From positions 1 through 64,000 of the IMG/VR virus record IMGVR_UViG_3300010354_000046: a DNA stretch of 64,000 nt. The stretch is one strand, 5' to 3'. Of the stretch, positions 1-8,428 are shown in pieces. Source of the DNA: a virus. The translations under genes were made by a program, and so were the position numbers. How positions within the stretch are numbered: position 1 is the stretch's first letter; each line of letters opens with the position of its first letter. The notes below the pieces were generated by a model that was not told the DNA's origin, did not search any database, and worked only from the letters and a program-made list of their open reading frames with translations.

Positions 1-1049
1 CAGAAGAAAGCGTTAAGCACAACCCCATAATCCATATGACGGACTCGGGTTTCTTCTGTTCCTTGATTGTTCTTAAGTACAATAAGGTCATCAAACTGAT
101 GATGCCAAATAGGATAAAATACAGTAGCACTTGCATTGCGGATACCTCCTTGTGAGCATGAGCGCAAATCACCAAACCATTTCTTTAGAAAAGGGATCAT
201 GCCGGTGTGCATTATCTCACCTCCCCTAATAGGGGATCCCAACGGGCGTAGGCGTCCAATTTCTAAGCCAATGCCAGCACGTTTGCTAGCATACTTGGCC
301 ATCATTTCGCCACTAGCAAAAATACTATCCAAGTCATCATCACTGCGAATGAGTACGCACGAACTGAATTGTTTAGTAGGGGTACCGAGACCAGCAAGGA
401 CAGGAGTAGCAAGAGTAAATAGACCGTCACTGGCTGCATTGTAGTATTCCTTTATGTAACGCATACGTGCGCTGTTAGGTTCTTCTTTGTGAAATACTGT
501 TGCGGCTGCAACCATGTAGCGAACCTGCGGAGTTTCATAAATTTCTTTTGTACTACGATTTTTTACTAGGTACTTTTCAATTAATTGTTCAATGGCAGCG
601 TAGCTGTACTGCTCGTCTTTTTCGTGGTCGAGCATGTCATTCATCTTATTCCAGTCGTCTTCTGTATACCAGTCAAGTAGTTCACTAGTATAAAGACCTG
701 TTGCCACATTCTTTTTAACAATGTCATATAGGTGTGGTACTTCATAATCGCCGTATACATCTTTACGCAACATGCTTACTCTTTGTTTGCCAGCAACATA
801 CTGATAGTTTGTATGACCTACATCTGGATTATTTTCTACGTCAATAAGATCAACAATTGCACGTAGAGTTATTTCATCAATTTCTTTGGTGGTGATTCCG
901 TCGTAAAAGTGTGGCTGACTTTTAATTTCGATCATGCTCTGGCTGACATCGGCAATACCCTTACAAACCTTAGCGATTTGCAATTGCCATTTTTCAATTG
1001 TCAGCGGTTCTCTGTTTCCGTTTCTTTTTATAACTGTGATTTTGCTCAT
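1..1049 (-). CDS. nrdA: Ribonucleoside-diphosphate reductase alpha subunit, class Ia (partial, C-terminus outside window)
   Basis: Reduces ribonucleoside diphosphates to deoxyribonucleotides for phage DNA synthesis, together with a beta subunit not seen here. I translated the minus strand from the ATG at 1047-1049; it stays open to the window edge, giving about 349 residues of a usual 750 or so. The N-terminus looks like an ATP cone (VIKRNGNREPLTIEKW). The block ATPVLAGLGTPTKQFSSCVL carries the active-site cysteine (about residue 231, equivalent to E. coli Cys225), followed by the GIGLEIGRLRPLGSPI stretch typical of NrdA. A sigma70-type promoter lies about 160 bases upstream. Only the catalytic C-terminal half is missing, by truncation of the window. 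Confidence 0.96.
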   Translation of the reverse strand, partial: MSKITVIKRNGNREPLTIEKWQLQIAKVCKGIADVSQSMIEIKSQPHFYDGITTKEIDEITLRAIVDLIDVENNPDVGHTNYQYVAGKQRVSMLRKDVYGDYEVPHLYDIVKKNVATGLYTSELLDWYTEDDWNKMNDMLDHEKDEQYSYAAIEQLIEKYLVKNRSTKEIYETPQVRYMVAAATVFHKEEPNSARMRYIKEYYNAASDGLFTLATPVLAGLGTPTKQFSSCVLIRSDDDLDSIFASGEMMAKYASKRAGIGLEIGRLRPLGSPIRGGEIMHTGMIPFLKKWFGDLRSCSQGGIRNASATVFYPIWHHQFDDLIVLKNNQGTEETRVRHMDYGVVLNAFF

Positions 1050-1209
1050 ATTTTGTTCCGCTTTTGTGATGAATATTATTATTTTATCGAAATTAGAGAG
1101 TATTTAGTGACTACTTGAAAGCCTTCAATTCCTATTGAAATTCAACAATCTAGGTAGGTTTTTAACTGATCTCACGTGTTTGATAATCTATATCACAAAA
1201 GTAAACAGA

Positions 1210-1238
1210 ATTATATACGTGTATTTTTGCAAAGTCAA
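1210..1238 (-). promoter_or_regulatory. sigma70-type promoter for nrdA
   Basis: On the minus strand, -35 TTGACT (1233-1238) and -10 TATAAT (1210-1215) are separated by exactly 17 bp and face nrdA. A TAAATA late-type element (1101-1108) also lies between this promoter and the gene, so both early and late expression are possible. The rest of 1050-1254 shows no gene. Confidence 0.7.
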
Positions 1239-1254
1239 TTGTCTCGGTATAAAA

Positions 1255-2940
1255 TTATATTATAATTGAATATGAGTAGCTAAGATTTCCGCTGTCGCCG
1301 GATAAAGTATTTCGATATAAAATAGCCAACGACGATGGAACTTGTCCTGGTAATGCGGTATACGCCACACCAGTTTGGTCTAATAGCTGGGCACTAAAAA
1401 CCAATTGTAAAGATTTGTCTGCCGTGTCAACTCCGGCAAAATTATATTCGTCACTTAGTTGTATATTGGTATTGTAAGAAGGACTTGAGCCTAGGTTTAA
1501 GGCAACAGAAATAACGCCTTGTCGTGTAAAATTATTGTTTGTGCTTTGATAGACGTAGTCGATCAAGTATATAGAACTTCCACCTGTTACACCGGAAGCA
1601 TCAGTATTTAAAGGTAGTCTAAAAGCTAATGTATTACTAGTCACGTTGGCCAAGCCAATTCTACGCGGTGCTGATATTTTATATTCACCTCGGCCAGCTA
1701 GCTCAGGAATATAAACAGTTGTCAGGTTTCCTGCGGCTAATGCACTAGGGCGTGATGACATTAGATTGGTTACAGTATTTCCAGTTGAACTAAAATAAAT
1801 TTGTGGGTACTGGGTGAATGTTATATTGCCACCGTTTTGTCCAGAGTCTCCAACACGAGGGTTTTCGACAAAGTTACCAGAACCTAATCCAATATAGATA
1901 GCATGCTGTCTTACATTCTCTGCTACTAAACCAACGATGGTATTATTCCTAGGGCCGTATTGCTGACCAATACTACTACCATCGGCACCAAAGCCAAAGA
2001 CAAAACCCTGTCTTAAATTATTAAACTTGCAGTTTTCAAATACATTGGCATAAATGTCATGCAACGCATATACACCAAAACTAAATCCTGAAATTGTTAC
2101 ATCGTTGAAAAAGTTTCGAACAGAGCTAACTGCTGCCGAAAATGCTGTCAACTTGATACCAATACTGTTGGCATTATATGATCCGGTAAACTGACCCGAA
2201 ATATAAACATTTTCTAATCGGCATTCAGAAGCTGAATTCATTAAGATTCCTGTCTGGTCGCTGTTTTGTACCCAGATAGAAAAATATTTGATAAAAATAC
2301 CAGTGGGCTGTGTAGAGGAACTATTATTCCATGCTGCTGGGTAGCCGTTATGAACAAATTGTATTGCTGGACCAGTAGCTGTGCATAGCAACGATGTGCC
2401 GCCTAGGCTATCACCAATGAGTCTAGCATAACTAGGAAGTGTAATAGTGTTTGTAATCTTATAACGACCGGCAGGGACTTCAAGTGTTACTCTTGATTTT
2501 TGTGAAGCAACACTGGTTCCATATGCTGGGGATGCTTGATCTAAGAATAGCTCGTTAATTGCTCTTTGAAATGCTGCCGTATCATCAGTAACGCCGTCGC
2601 CAACTGCACCAAAGTCTTTTAAATTTACACGATCATCTAAACGTTCTTGTAACGTTCTTATCACCGGGCTGTTTGCAGTAGCACCGGTTTGAACTTCGGT
2701 TGGTCGGTAGACATAGTCTAATAAATCAAGAAAATTTCCTGATCCCGAAATGTCGTTCTGGGTTAGAATCTTAGTGTTACCAACTCCCGGCGAACCTTCC
2801 GCAACACTTCCATTACCAATATATAGTTCTTGAGTATCAACTGCCCAGGCCATTTCTCCGCTGGCCAGTTGAGGAATGCCTGAGCCGCTATTGGCTTTTC
2901 CTCTACGGATTTGTATTCTTGAGATTTGAACGACAGCCAT
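1255..2940 (-). CDS. Tailspike/tail fiber with pectate-lyase-type beta-helix
   Basis: Probable receptor-binding or surface-polysaccharide-degrading tail protein of 561 residues. The first 55 or so residues (SRIQIRRGKANSGSGIPQL, then ELYIGNG) resemble the short virion-attachment domain seen at the start of many T4-like fibers. Around residues 105-125 the sequence NLKDFGAVGDGVTDDTAAFQ is the entry motif of the pectate-lyase-3 family right-handed beta-helix, followed by Asn/Gly/Ser-rich coil repeats and a C-terminal beta-rich domain ending in the beta strand LSYSYSIII. The gene stands alone behind a late-type promoter. Whether it cleaves glycans cannot be read from the sequence. Confidence 0.85.
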   Translation of the reverse strand: MAVVQISRIQIRRGKANSGSGIPQLASGEMAWAVDTQELYIGNGSVAEGSPGVGNTKILTQNDISGSGNFLDLLDYVYRPTEVQTGATANSPVIRTLQERLDDRVNLKDFGAVGDGVTDDTAAFQRAINELFLDQASPAYGTSVASQKSRVTLEVPAGRYKITNTITLPSYARLIGDSLGGTSLLCTATGPAIQFVHNGYPAAWNNSSSTQPTGIFIKYFSIWVQNSDQTGILMNSASECRLENVYISGQFTGSYNANSIGIKLTAFSAAVSSVRNFFNDVTISGFSFGVYALHDIYANVFENCKFNNLRQGFVFGFGADGSSIGQQYGPRNNTIVGLVAENVRQHAIYIGLGSGNFVENPRVGDSGQNGGNITFTQYPQIYFSSTGNTVTNLMSSRPSALAAGNLTTVYIPELAGRGEYKISAPRRIGLANVTSNTLAFRLPLNTDASGVTGGSSIYLIDYVYQSTNNNFTRQGVISVALNLGSSPSYNTNIQLSDEYNFAGVDTADKSLQLVFSAQLLDQTGVAYTALPGQVPSSLAILYRNTLSGDSGNLSYSYSIII

Positions 2941-2960
2941 CTAAATATCCTTGTTATATG

Positions 2961-2970
2961 GATATTTATC
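2961..2970 (-). promoter_or_regulatory. T4-like late promoter (GATAAATATC)
   Basis: On the minus strand GATAAATATC lies about 20 bases before the tailspike start. It matches the TAAATA core of T4 late promoters (TATAAATA), recognised in T4 by gp55. Confidence 0.6.
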
Positions 2971-3685
2971 AGTTCTCTCGGTAGTATTGTTCCACCCTAT
3001 TCCACCACTGGGTTTCCCAGTATCCAAAGCGATCTGGCGTAAGGATAAATTCTTGGTATTTTGGTTCTCCCCATGTTAATGGGGTTATTTCTGGGGGTTT
3101 TACACACATTAGCACCACACCTTTACGTATTTTTGTACCATGTATTTCATTGTGTGCTAACGCATAGGCTGTTAATTGTAAGTAGTAATCTTCTATATAT
3201 TCTTCTTTTTTAGGCTTGTTAGTCTGCTTGTAGTCTAGTATGCTTTCTTCATTTAAATGAAGCCCGCAGCCATCAGTAGTTCCCGCATATAATCCGGGAT
3301 AATACAACGGAACCTCTACTCCCCACACTTCATTAACATTTTTTAATCCATGTTCAATGATACATTGTGCCATTTTATGGCTCTGATGGCTGTAAGGGTT
3401 TGTTCCTGGTTGTGCAACAACACCAGTTTTAACATAGTCTTCAAGGAACTTGTGCATACGTGTTCCTCGGCCTGCTGCCTCTGTTACAATTTCTTGTGCT
3501 TTAACTTCGCCCACTCGTTTCTTCCATTCCAGTAGGGCTTTTACCTTTTCATAAGGTTTGGTTTTATCAAGGATAGTTGTAACGCTGGGAACTTTGCTGC
3601 CGTCTGGGGTAGCATATAATCTTTTGCCGTCTACGCTTTCTCGATTAATCGGTGTGTAGTCAAATTTTTCGGTTAATAAAGTCAT
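2969..3685 (-). CDS. PD-(D/E)XK exonuclease (RecB/MGME1-like)
   Basis: Probable DNA exonuclease of the Cas4/RecB nuclease superfamily, as found in many T4-like marine phages; 238 residues. The expected motifs are present: VPSVTTIL near residue 32, the acidic residues Glu124 and Asp138 (GTTDG), the PD-(D/E)XK core LDYKQ (Asp151, Lys153), and the downstream YYLQLTAYALAHNE helix characteristic of RecB-like nucleases. It sits between the tailspike and late virion genes but has its own consensus sigma70 promoter, which fits early expression in recombination or host DNA breakdown. I see no iron-sulfur cysteine cluster. Confidence 0.85.
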   Translation of the reverse strand: MTLLTEKFDYTPINRESVDGKRLYATPDGSKVPSVTTILDKTKPYEKVKALLEWKKRVGEVKAQEIVTEAAGRGTRMHKFLEDYVKTGVVAQPGTNPYSHQSHKMAQCIIEHGLKNVNEVWGVEVPLYYPGLYAGTTDGCGLHLNEESILDYKQTNKPKKEEYIEDYYLQLTAYALAHNEIHGTKIRKGVVLMCVKPPEITPLTWGEPKYQEFILTPDRFGYWETQWWNRVEQYYREN

Positions 3686-3691
3686 GACTTT

Positions 3692-3720
3692 AGTGTACTA
3701 AAAAACAATAACAAAGTCAA
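3692..3720 (-). promoter_or_regulatory. sigma70-type promoter for the exonuclease
   Basis: Minus strand -35 TTGACT (3715-3720) and -10 TACACT (3692-3697), 17-bp spacer, directly upstream of the exonuclease start. Confidence 0.65.
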
Positions 3721-3723
3721 GGA

Positions 3724-4050
3724 TTATTTCCCTAATTTAGTAGCACGTTTAGCCATCTTACTAACTTCGCTAGGGCCTGCACTTTGACCCTGTGGAAGTT
3801 CTTGGCTGGTGGTATTCTTCATTACTATGCCGTGACCGTCAAAACGATCTACTAGATCTTTTAGGATTTGGTCACTAGGTTTTTGACTATCCCAAAGTTG
3901 CTTAAATGTTTTGTAACTGATATTTAAGCCGGACGACCTCATCTTGCGCTGAAGTTCTAACCAAGTATGTTGTCCGTTTGAGTTATGTTCTTCGTCTGAA
4001 GACTGTAGAGTCCTTAGTAGTAAAACTAAAGGCTCTACAGATTCATTTAC
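3724..4050 (-). CDS. -1 frame extension of the upstream virion-type protein (or separate 72-aa protein from 3942)
   Basis: This frame is open for 108 codons from the slippery A-run to 3724, but no ATG, GTG or TTG occurs before the ATG at 3940-3942, which has no convincing ribosome-binding site. A -1 slip on A AAA AAG just before the upstream stop would append these 108 residues to the 326-residue protein, giving about 434. The extension (SVEPLVLLLRTLQSSDEEHN, then LELQRKMRSSGLNISYKTF) looks like a folded, protein-coding helical domain rather than random sequence. Alternatives are a 72-residue protein starting at 3942, or a one-base assembly error in the nine-A run. Function unknown. Confidence 0.6.
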   Translation of the reverse strand, partial: VNESVEPLVLLLRTLQSSDEEHNSNGQHTWLELQRKMRSSGLNISYKTFKQLWDSQKPSDQILKDLVDRFDGHGIVMKNTTSQELPQGQSAGPSEVSKMAKRATKLGK

Positions 4051-4056
4051 TTTTTT
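4003..4056 (-). promoter_or_regulatory. Candidate programmed -1 ribosomal frameshift signal
   Basis: On the minus strand the heptamer A AAA AAG (4056-4050) in a nine-A run is followed by the stop TAA, a 9-base spacer, and a hairpin. The outer stem is a perfect 8-bp CTGTAGAG/CTCTACAG (4040-4033 with 4010-4003); an inner CCTTTAG/CTAAGG stem adds about 6 pairs. Slippery site, spacer length and stem-loop together match classical -1 frameshift elements such as dnaX. Confidence 0.6.
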
Positions 4057-5027
4057 TTTGAATTAAGTAGCATTGAAAGTTTACGACTGTAATCGATACT
4101 CTCACGCTTTTCTCTGCCTACTTCTGCGGCTGCTGGTGGAAGTTCTCCTTCACCACCAACTGGCATTTCTGGTTCTCCTGCTGGAGCGCCCATGTCAACA
4201 CCGCCGATGCCTGCTGAAGCACCCATTGTCGGTGCTTCACCGCCTGATACAACTGATAGAGCGCCTGATAAGCCTTGGCGGCTTGATTCTAAACTTGCAT
4301 ATAATGATTCTAGTGCAGGCTTAACAGCTTCTTGATATGCTTGAGCTACGTCGCTGCCTGATGTTTCTCTTATAGAGTCTAATAATTCTAATAGCTGTTC
4401 AGCCTTCATTGCGGCTACATCTTCTAGCCAGCCTGTGACACGGTCGACCATGTCTTTAGTTGCCATGATAATCTCAGCTTTTTGTTCTTCGCCTTCTAAT
4501 AAAATCCAGCTGGCTACTGATTCATTTAAGTCGTAACGTAATTTTAATTCAGCCTTTAATTCTGCATTGTCCGACTCACCCAATTTAATACGACTAAGCG
4601 CACTTCTAATCCAAGCGTCTGGAACAGAGTGCTGTTTAGCACGAGCTACCATAAATGGTGCTGTAGGGTGGCGACTTTCTGTTTTAGATTCTTTTTTCTT
4701 CATATCTTTTTTATCTTCATGTTTTTCTTCTTCACACTCGCATGGCTTGCAGTCGCACGTTGGACACTTTCCTTCTTCGCGTTCCATAATTTCTTGATTG
4801 ATACAATCAAGGAATAAACGAGTTTTTTGGTATTCAGGGCTCTCTAGAACAGAATCAAAACTTTCTGAAAGTTCTAATTGGCTTAATTTTGTACGTAACT
4901 TGTTACGTGCATCTTCAAGCTGTACATCTGAAAACTGCTCTAAATTAATTTTATAACCAAACTTGTTTGCAAGGCTTTCGTTGAGCTGTTTGCTAGTCAC
5001 TGGTTTTGAAAATTCTCTAATTTGCAT
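4047..5027 (-). CDS. Putative virion or prohead-associated protein, unknown
   Basis: 326 residues of unrecognised function. The N-terminus MQIREFSKPV resembles the short leaders on other late genes here. A Cys-rich patch (CPTCDCKPCECEEE, around residues 92-105) could bind a metal and is followed by a charged KKDMKKKES stretch. The middle is helical (residues 150-250), then comes a Gly/Ala/Pro-rich low-complexity segment and a C-terminus ending in three lysines at the slippery A-run. It follows a TATAAATA late promoter, which suggests a structural or scaffolding role, but this is inference from context only. Confidence 0.75.
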   Translation of the reverse strand: MQIREFSKPVTSKQLNESLANKFGYKINLEQFSDVQLEDARNKLRTKLSQLELSESFDSVLESPEYQKTRLFLDCINQEIMEREEGKCPTCDCKPCECEEEKHEDKKDMKKKESKTESRHPTAPFMVARAKQHSVPDAWIRSALSRIKLGESDNAELKAELKLRYDLNESVASWILLEGEEQKAEIIMATKDMVDRVTGWLEDVAAMKAEQLLELLDSIRETSGSDVAQAYQEAVKPALESLYASLESSRQGLSGALSVVSGGEAPTMGASAGIGGVDMGAPAGEPEMPVGGEGELPPAAAEVGREKRESIDYSRKLSMLLNSKKK

Positions 5028-5054
5028 GATTCTTTTCCTAGAAATCTTATTACG

Positions 5055-5062
5055 TATTTATA
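5055..5062 (-). promoter_or_regulatory. T4-like late promoter (TATAAATA)
   Basis: Exact TATAAATA on the minus strand, about 28 bases before the 5027 start; the closest match to the T4 late consensus in the left half of the window. It overlaps the end of the upstream gene. Confidence 0.7.
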
Positions 5063-5513
5063 CAAATGTCCACTTAAACATTCTACTAATTTCATCCTTG
5101 TAGGCTCCAGCTCTGGCTGTGCTTTCCTCAAATTTGTTTAACAGTATCAAGTACCTTTCAAAATCCTTGGTTATTTTTAAGTTATTTTGATATATTGTAC
5201 GGTCCATATGGTTAGCCCAATATTGATTGTCTAACATTTTGATTTGATTATATTTGTTCAAGTTTATTTTATAGTAGGCCTTGGCTGCTAACAATGCACA
5301 ACTTTTTAAAAAGAACTCGCCGACGACATCCTTGTTGGATGCATTATACAATGTCCATTTTCCAGCTTTATTCTTTTTAATCAAATACCCTTTGTAATAA
5401 AGTGTATCTTTGGAAATAACACGGATTTCTAGATGTTCATCGAGTGTATGACTCAATTCTAACGCTAGATCGTCTAAGCTGGGTTTTTTAAATTTCTTGG
5501 GCTTCATTGGCAA
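5058..5513 (-). CDS. Hypothetical phage protein
   Basis: 151 residues, not recognised. The N-terminus is Lys/Pro-rich (MPMKPKKFKKPSLDDL). The middle LYYKGYLIKKNKAGKWTLYN resembles a small beta sheet, and the C-terminal half is helical with possible coiled-coil character (DFERYLILLNKFEESTARAG). It overlaps the upstream 69-residue gene by 26 bases, so the two are probably translationally coupled in the late operon running from 7437 to 3724. Confidence 0.7.
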   Translation of the reverse strand: MPMKPKKFKKPSLDDLALELSHTLDEHLEIRVISKDTLYYKGYLIKKNKAGKWTLYNASNKDVVGEFFLKSCALLAAKAYYKINLNKYNQIKMLDNQYWANHMDRTIYQNNLKITKDFERYLILLNKFEESTARAGAYKDEISRMFKWTFV

Positions 5514-5697
5514 CTACCTTAGGATTACTATCTCCTATCTTAGTTACCAAACTTTTACGAATGAGAGCCTGAATCCTGAACTGCTCTTGCTCGTTAAGAT
5601 TGGCTAACAGTACCGGCGTCTTAAGTTTTTCAAGAAGTGCTTTTTCCTCGTTGGTCGTCCATATTTCAAAAGCACTGATTAACTCGTTAATTTTCAT
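5488..5697 (-). CDS. Small late-operon protein with MKINELI leader
   Basis: 69 residues, mainly helical, unrecognised. It begins MKINELISAFE, one of the recurrent leaders of the type MKIxELI seen on late genes in this window. Its start overlaps the stop of the upstream gene (ATGA-type junction) and its end overlaps the next gene, so it is embedded in a coupled operon. A role as an internal head or chaperone-like protein is speculation. Confidence 0.65.
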   Translation of the reverse strand: MKINELISAFEIWTTNEEKALLEKLKTPVLLANLNEQEQFRIQALIRKSLVTKIGDSNPKVVANEAQEI

Positions 5698-6740
5698 TTT
5701 AAACCTGCAATGCGTAGCATGTCGTTAAGTTCTGCTATCAAAGGATCTTTACGCGGTGTACGGCCTTCTGGAGTAGCTACACCTGTTTGTTGAGCAGCAT
5801 AGTTATTACCTAGCTTGTCTAACTCGGTAGCCTGACCTACTAGGTCTTTTCGTTGTTTTTGTAGTGATGGCTCGTAAGCAATGAGATCAGTTATAGCTTT
5901 TTGTTCTTCTGGAGGACGTTGCTGAAACTCTGGTTTTTGCATTTCTGCTTTGAGTTCTGTAATAAATTCTAAGAACCATTCTAGCAGTTCATCCAAACTG
6001 TAGAGCAGGCTTCCGTACATGTTACTCATTGTAGCTCTGACATCAAGAGTGCCGTCAGGTTTGGCAACTACTATTTTGTCAATTTCAGCGGCATACTTGG
6101 GATCTACTTCAGCCATCATGTCGGCTTTGAGTTTTTGAGCGTCAATAGAAACATCCTCTGCTGCGCCTTCTTCACTCATTGATCCAGATTGACTAGAAGT
6201 TACTGGAGTTCCTGGTTTAAGTGAATCGCCTGCTCCAGGAGCAAGGCTAGCTGTTTTTCCATCTGGGCCTGGCAATACTGCATCGCCTGTTGTTTTTAGT
6301 TCAGTGCCGTCAGTCTTTTTAATAGTTACTTGTTTGCCATCCGGACTAACATTACTAACTGTACCAATAGGTGTAGTTTCATCTAGTTCATCGCCTACAT
6401 TCATTGGCTCTAGGTCATCTTCTCCGTGAAAGTATGAAGTTAACGCATTTGCAAAGTTGTCAACATATTTAGGGTTAACACGGCCATCTAGAAAACTAAC
6501 AGCTTTTTTGTAAACGGAATTATAGTCGCCACTGTCGTCGTCCATAGGTGCATCTTCACTGTTCATCCAGTGGCCATATAAACGATCAATAGCACCTTCT
6601 TTAACTTGCTGTTTCTTCTGCTCGCCAGGTGCAACTGGGCCTTGTGGTTTAACAGGCTCAATATATGACTTTGGTTTTGATGCATACTTCTTTGCTCTGA
6701 AGCCTTTTTTGTGTTCGCCAACTACTTGTTTAACTTTCAT
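5694..6740 (-). CDS. Putative internal or structural virion protein
   Basis: 348 residues, unrecognised family. It starts MKVKQVVGEHKKGFRAKKYA, a basic leader whose QVVGE segment could be a prohead-protease site. Next is an acidic region (EDAPMDDDSGDYNSVYKKA), a beta-like Gly-rich segment (KQVTIKKTDGTEL) of the kind found in virion proteins, and a helical C-terminus with predicted coiled-coil character (residues 230-310). It overlaps the nucleotidyltransferase gene upstream by 11 bases. Context supports a late, head-associated product. Confidence 0.7.
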   Translation of the reverse strand: MKVKQVVGEHKKGFRAKKYASKPKSYIEPVKPQGPVAPGEQKKQQVKEGAIDRLYGHWMNSEDAPMDDDSGDYNSVYKKAVSFLDGRVNPKYVDNFANALTSYFHGEDDLEPMNVGDELDETTPIGTVSNVSPDGKQVTIKKTDGTELKTTGDAVLPGPDGKTASLAPGAGDSLKPGTPVTSSQSGSMSEEGAAEDVSIDAQKLKADMMAEVDPKYAAEIDKIVVAKPDGTLDVRATMSNMYGSLLYSLDELLEWFLEFITELKAEMQKPEFQQRPPEEQKAITDLIAYEPSLQKQRKDLVGQATELDKLGNNYAAQQTGVATPEGRTPRKDPLIAELNDMLRIAGLK

Positions 6741-7437
6741 TTTGTTCTCCGAGGCTCAGTGCCGCACTTTGTAATCTATTAATATGACGTCTTAATCTAT
6801 CTATTTGTCCTCTAGCTCTTAGTAATTTAAATGCTAAATTTTCTACACTAGCTTCGCCACCAGCTGATAAGCCTGCTTGACGCAAACGTCTAATGTCGGA
6901 CATTGTTTCCTTAGCAGTATTTAATTGATTTGAACGCAGGGCTTGATTTATTCTACTGGCATAATTTCTAGCCTTGCGTTTAATTTCGCTGTGTGCAGGA
7001 TAACTAGTAATCTTTTTTGGTTCGCTTAACCACTGATCATTTAGTATGCTATAAATGCCCGCACTAAAATGTTTTTGTTTGCTATCTTGTACATACAACT
7101 CAACATCAATTCCGTATATCTTTATATCGTGTGTAAAGTTGTAGTGATTCTTTTTGGCGTCGTATAGTTCTGCACGCTCTAGGCTGTCAATATCTGCTAC
7201 TAGATGTAGATCTATATCACTGCTGTCGCTATAGTTATAGCCAGCGTTACTTCCGCTGATAGTGATATCTCTCAGGTTAAGTTTGTTTACATTTAGAAAG
7301 TCTGCAAAGTTTTTTGCAATAATCAGTAGTTTGGCACGTACTTCTGGTGTTAGTTTATTATTTTGCCAAAGTTTAGGATTCAGTTCATCGTTGACAGTAA
7401 TAGGCTCAGGTGCTTCTGTAAAATCTTTTATGAACAT
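6730..7437 (-). CDS. Nucleotidyltransferase-fold protein with head-leader-like N-terminus
   Basis: 235 residues. GSNAGYNYSDSSDIDLHLV (about residues 63-81) is the GS...DxD signature of the nucleotidyltransferase (Pol beta) superfamily: the helix-capping Gly-Ser followed by the metal-binding Asp-x-Asp. The third carboxylate may be in IDVELYVQD. The C-terminal 90 residues are helical and Arg-rich. The first eight residues MFIKDFTE followed by Ala resemble a T4 capsid-targeting leader with a prohead-protease site. Substrate unknown; relatives include nucleotide second-messenger synthases and tRNA-modifying enzymes, but none is assigned. Confidence 0.75.
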   Translation of the reverse strand: MFIKDFTEAPEPITVNDELNPKLWQNNKLTPEVRAKLLIIAKNFADFLNVNKLNLRDITISGSNAGYNYSDSSDIDLHLVADIDSLERAELYDAKKNHYNFTHDIKIYGIDVELYVQDSKQKHFSAGIYSILNDQWLSEPKKITSYPAHSEIKRKARNYASRINQALRSNQLNTAKETMSDIRRLRQAGLSAGGEASVENLAFKLLRARGQIDRLRRHINRLQSAALSLGEQNES

Positions 7438-7445
7438 ACACAGCC

Positions 7446-7856
7446 TTATAGTCCTACAAATCTCAATAGTGTTTTAACATCAACATGGCCAATCCAGCCA
7501 GCGCCTGCGGCAAAAGCTAGGCCCATCATTATGTACAGAGTAAACTTGTGCTTTTGTCTTTCTAATTCATTAAGTTTACCAGCTAACTCATTATGTTGTG
7601 CAGTACCTTCGGCATGTAATTTGTTAGCATGTTCGTAAAAATTGCTTCTACTTGAACGGTATTCATCTAACATACACTCTAACTTGGCATCTAACTGATC
7701 ACGTGTACGATCTAAACAGTCGTGCATTTCTTTAACATCTACTTTAAGGTCTCCAACCTTTTCATCGATGTTATCTACTTTGGTTTCTAATACGCTTACA
7801 CGCTCAGGTAATGTTGCCAGTTGTGGCAACGCTTCTTTAGTTGCTATTCGAGCCAT
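7446..7856 (-). CDS. Coiled-coil protein with C-terminal membrane segment (XhlA-like)
   Basis: 136 residues from the ATG at 7854-7856; I prefer this to the ATG at 8006 because a late promoter (7945-7952) lies just ahead of it. Residues 15-105 form a heptad-rich coiled coil (VSVLETKVDNIDEKVGDLKV), followed by one hydrophobic helix, KFTLYIMMGLAFAAGAGWIG. This architecture resembles hemolysin XhlA and other phage membrane proteins in lysis modules, but could also be a tail-tube or baseplate membrane anchor. Confidence 0.65.
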   Translation of the reverse strand: MARIATKEALPQLATLPERVSVLETKVDNIDEKVGDLKVDVKEMHDCLDRTRDQLDAKLECMLDEYRSSRSNFYEHANKLHAEGTAQHNELAGKLNELERQKHKFTLYIMMGLAFAAGAGWIGHVDVKTLLRFVGL

Positions 7857-7944
7857 AATAGGCCGTTCTCCTATGATTAAGTCAGGGTCCTTTACGGGAC
7901 ATGTGCCTAATATGAGATGCCTATCGTCTTGTGCCTTTGTTGTA

Positions 7945-7952
7945 TATTTATT
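7945..7952 (-). promoter_or_regulatory. T4-like late promoter (AATAAATA)
   Basis: AATAAATA on the minus strand at the end of the preceding gene, about 90 bases before the coiled-coil protein start. Confidence 0.5.
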
Positions 7953-8352
7953 ACTTTTGATGAAAAACAATATTGGGCCTATCTTGCTTGGTATTGAATA
8001 CAGCAAACTTCTGCTGCATCATTTCACTTAGGTTAGCAATATAAGGAACAAGATGAAAATCATCTTTTAAACTGCCAACTGGGTCACCGTCTTTTTCATA
8101 CAAGTAATCTCGTTCTGTGCTCCAGTCAAATCTCCATACACGGATAACTTCGTCTGTATCAAATCCTATTAATCGTCCCCTAAGTTCAATCATCTCAGGC
8201 TTGTGTACAAACGAAATATTAGACCGTATGCCTAGGGTTTGCAGTACAGTTTGGAAGTTTTGTTCTCTCCATCGAGCTTCTTCCTTACCTTCTTCAAACC
8301 TGTGCTGGCCGGTGTTGGTAATGTCAACTAACGTGTATAATTTGTATTGCAT
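7951..8352 (-). CDS. Conserved phage hypothetical protein (MQYKLYTLVDITNTGQ)
   Basis: 133 residues. From memory, the N-terminal MQYKLYTLVDITNTGQHRFE and the central LRGRLIGFDTDEVIRVWRFDW block recur in unannotated proteins of T4-like phages; no function is known to me. It is an alpha/beta protein without membrane segments. A GTTAAATA element lies immediately upstream, so close to the ATG that the late transcript may be nearly leaderless. Confidence 0.7.
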   Translation of the reverse strand: MQYKLYTLVDITNTGQHRFEEGKEEARWREQNFQTVLQTLGIRSNISFVHKPEMIELRGRLIGFDTDEVIRVWRFDWSTERDYLYEKDGDPVGSLKDDFHLVPYIANLSEMMQQKFAVFNTKQDRPNIVFHQK

Positions 8353-8370
8353 GACATATTTAACAGTCGT

Positions 8371-8396
8371 AAAAAAGCCTGCTGTAAAAGCAGGCT
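8371..8396 (-). terminator. Rho-independent terminator after the 8429-8863 gene
   Basis: Minus strand AGCCTGCT, a 5-base loop, AGCAGGCT, then a run of six T residues. It ends the single-gene transcript of the upstream virion-type protein. Confidence 0.85.
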
Positions 8397-8428
8397 TAGT
8401 CTTCCCATCCCGTTGAGAAGTTTAAAGA

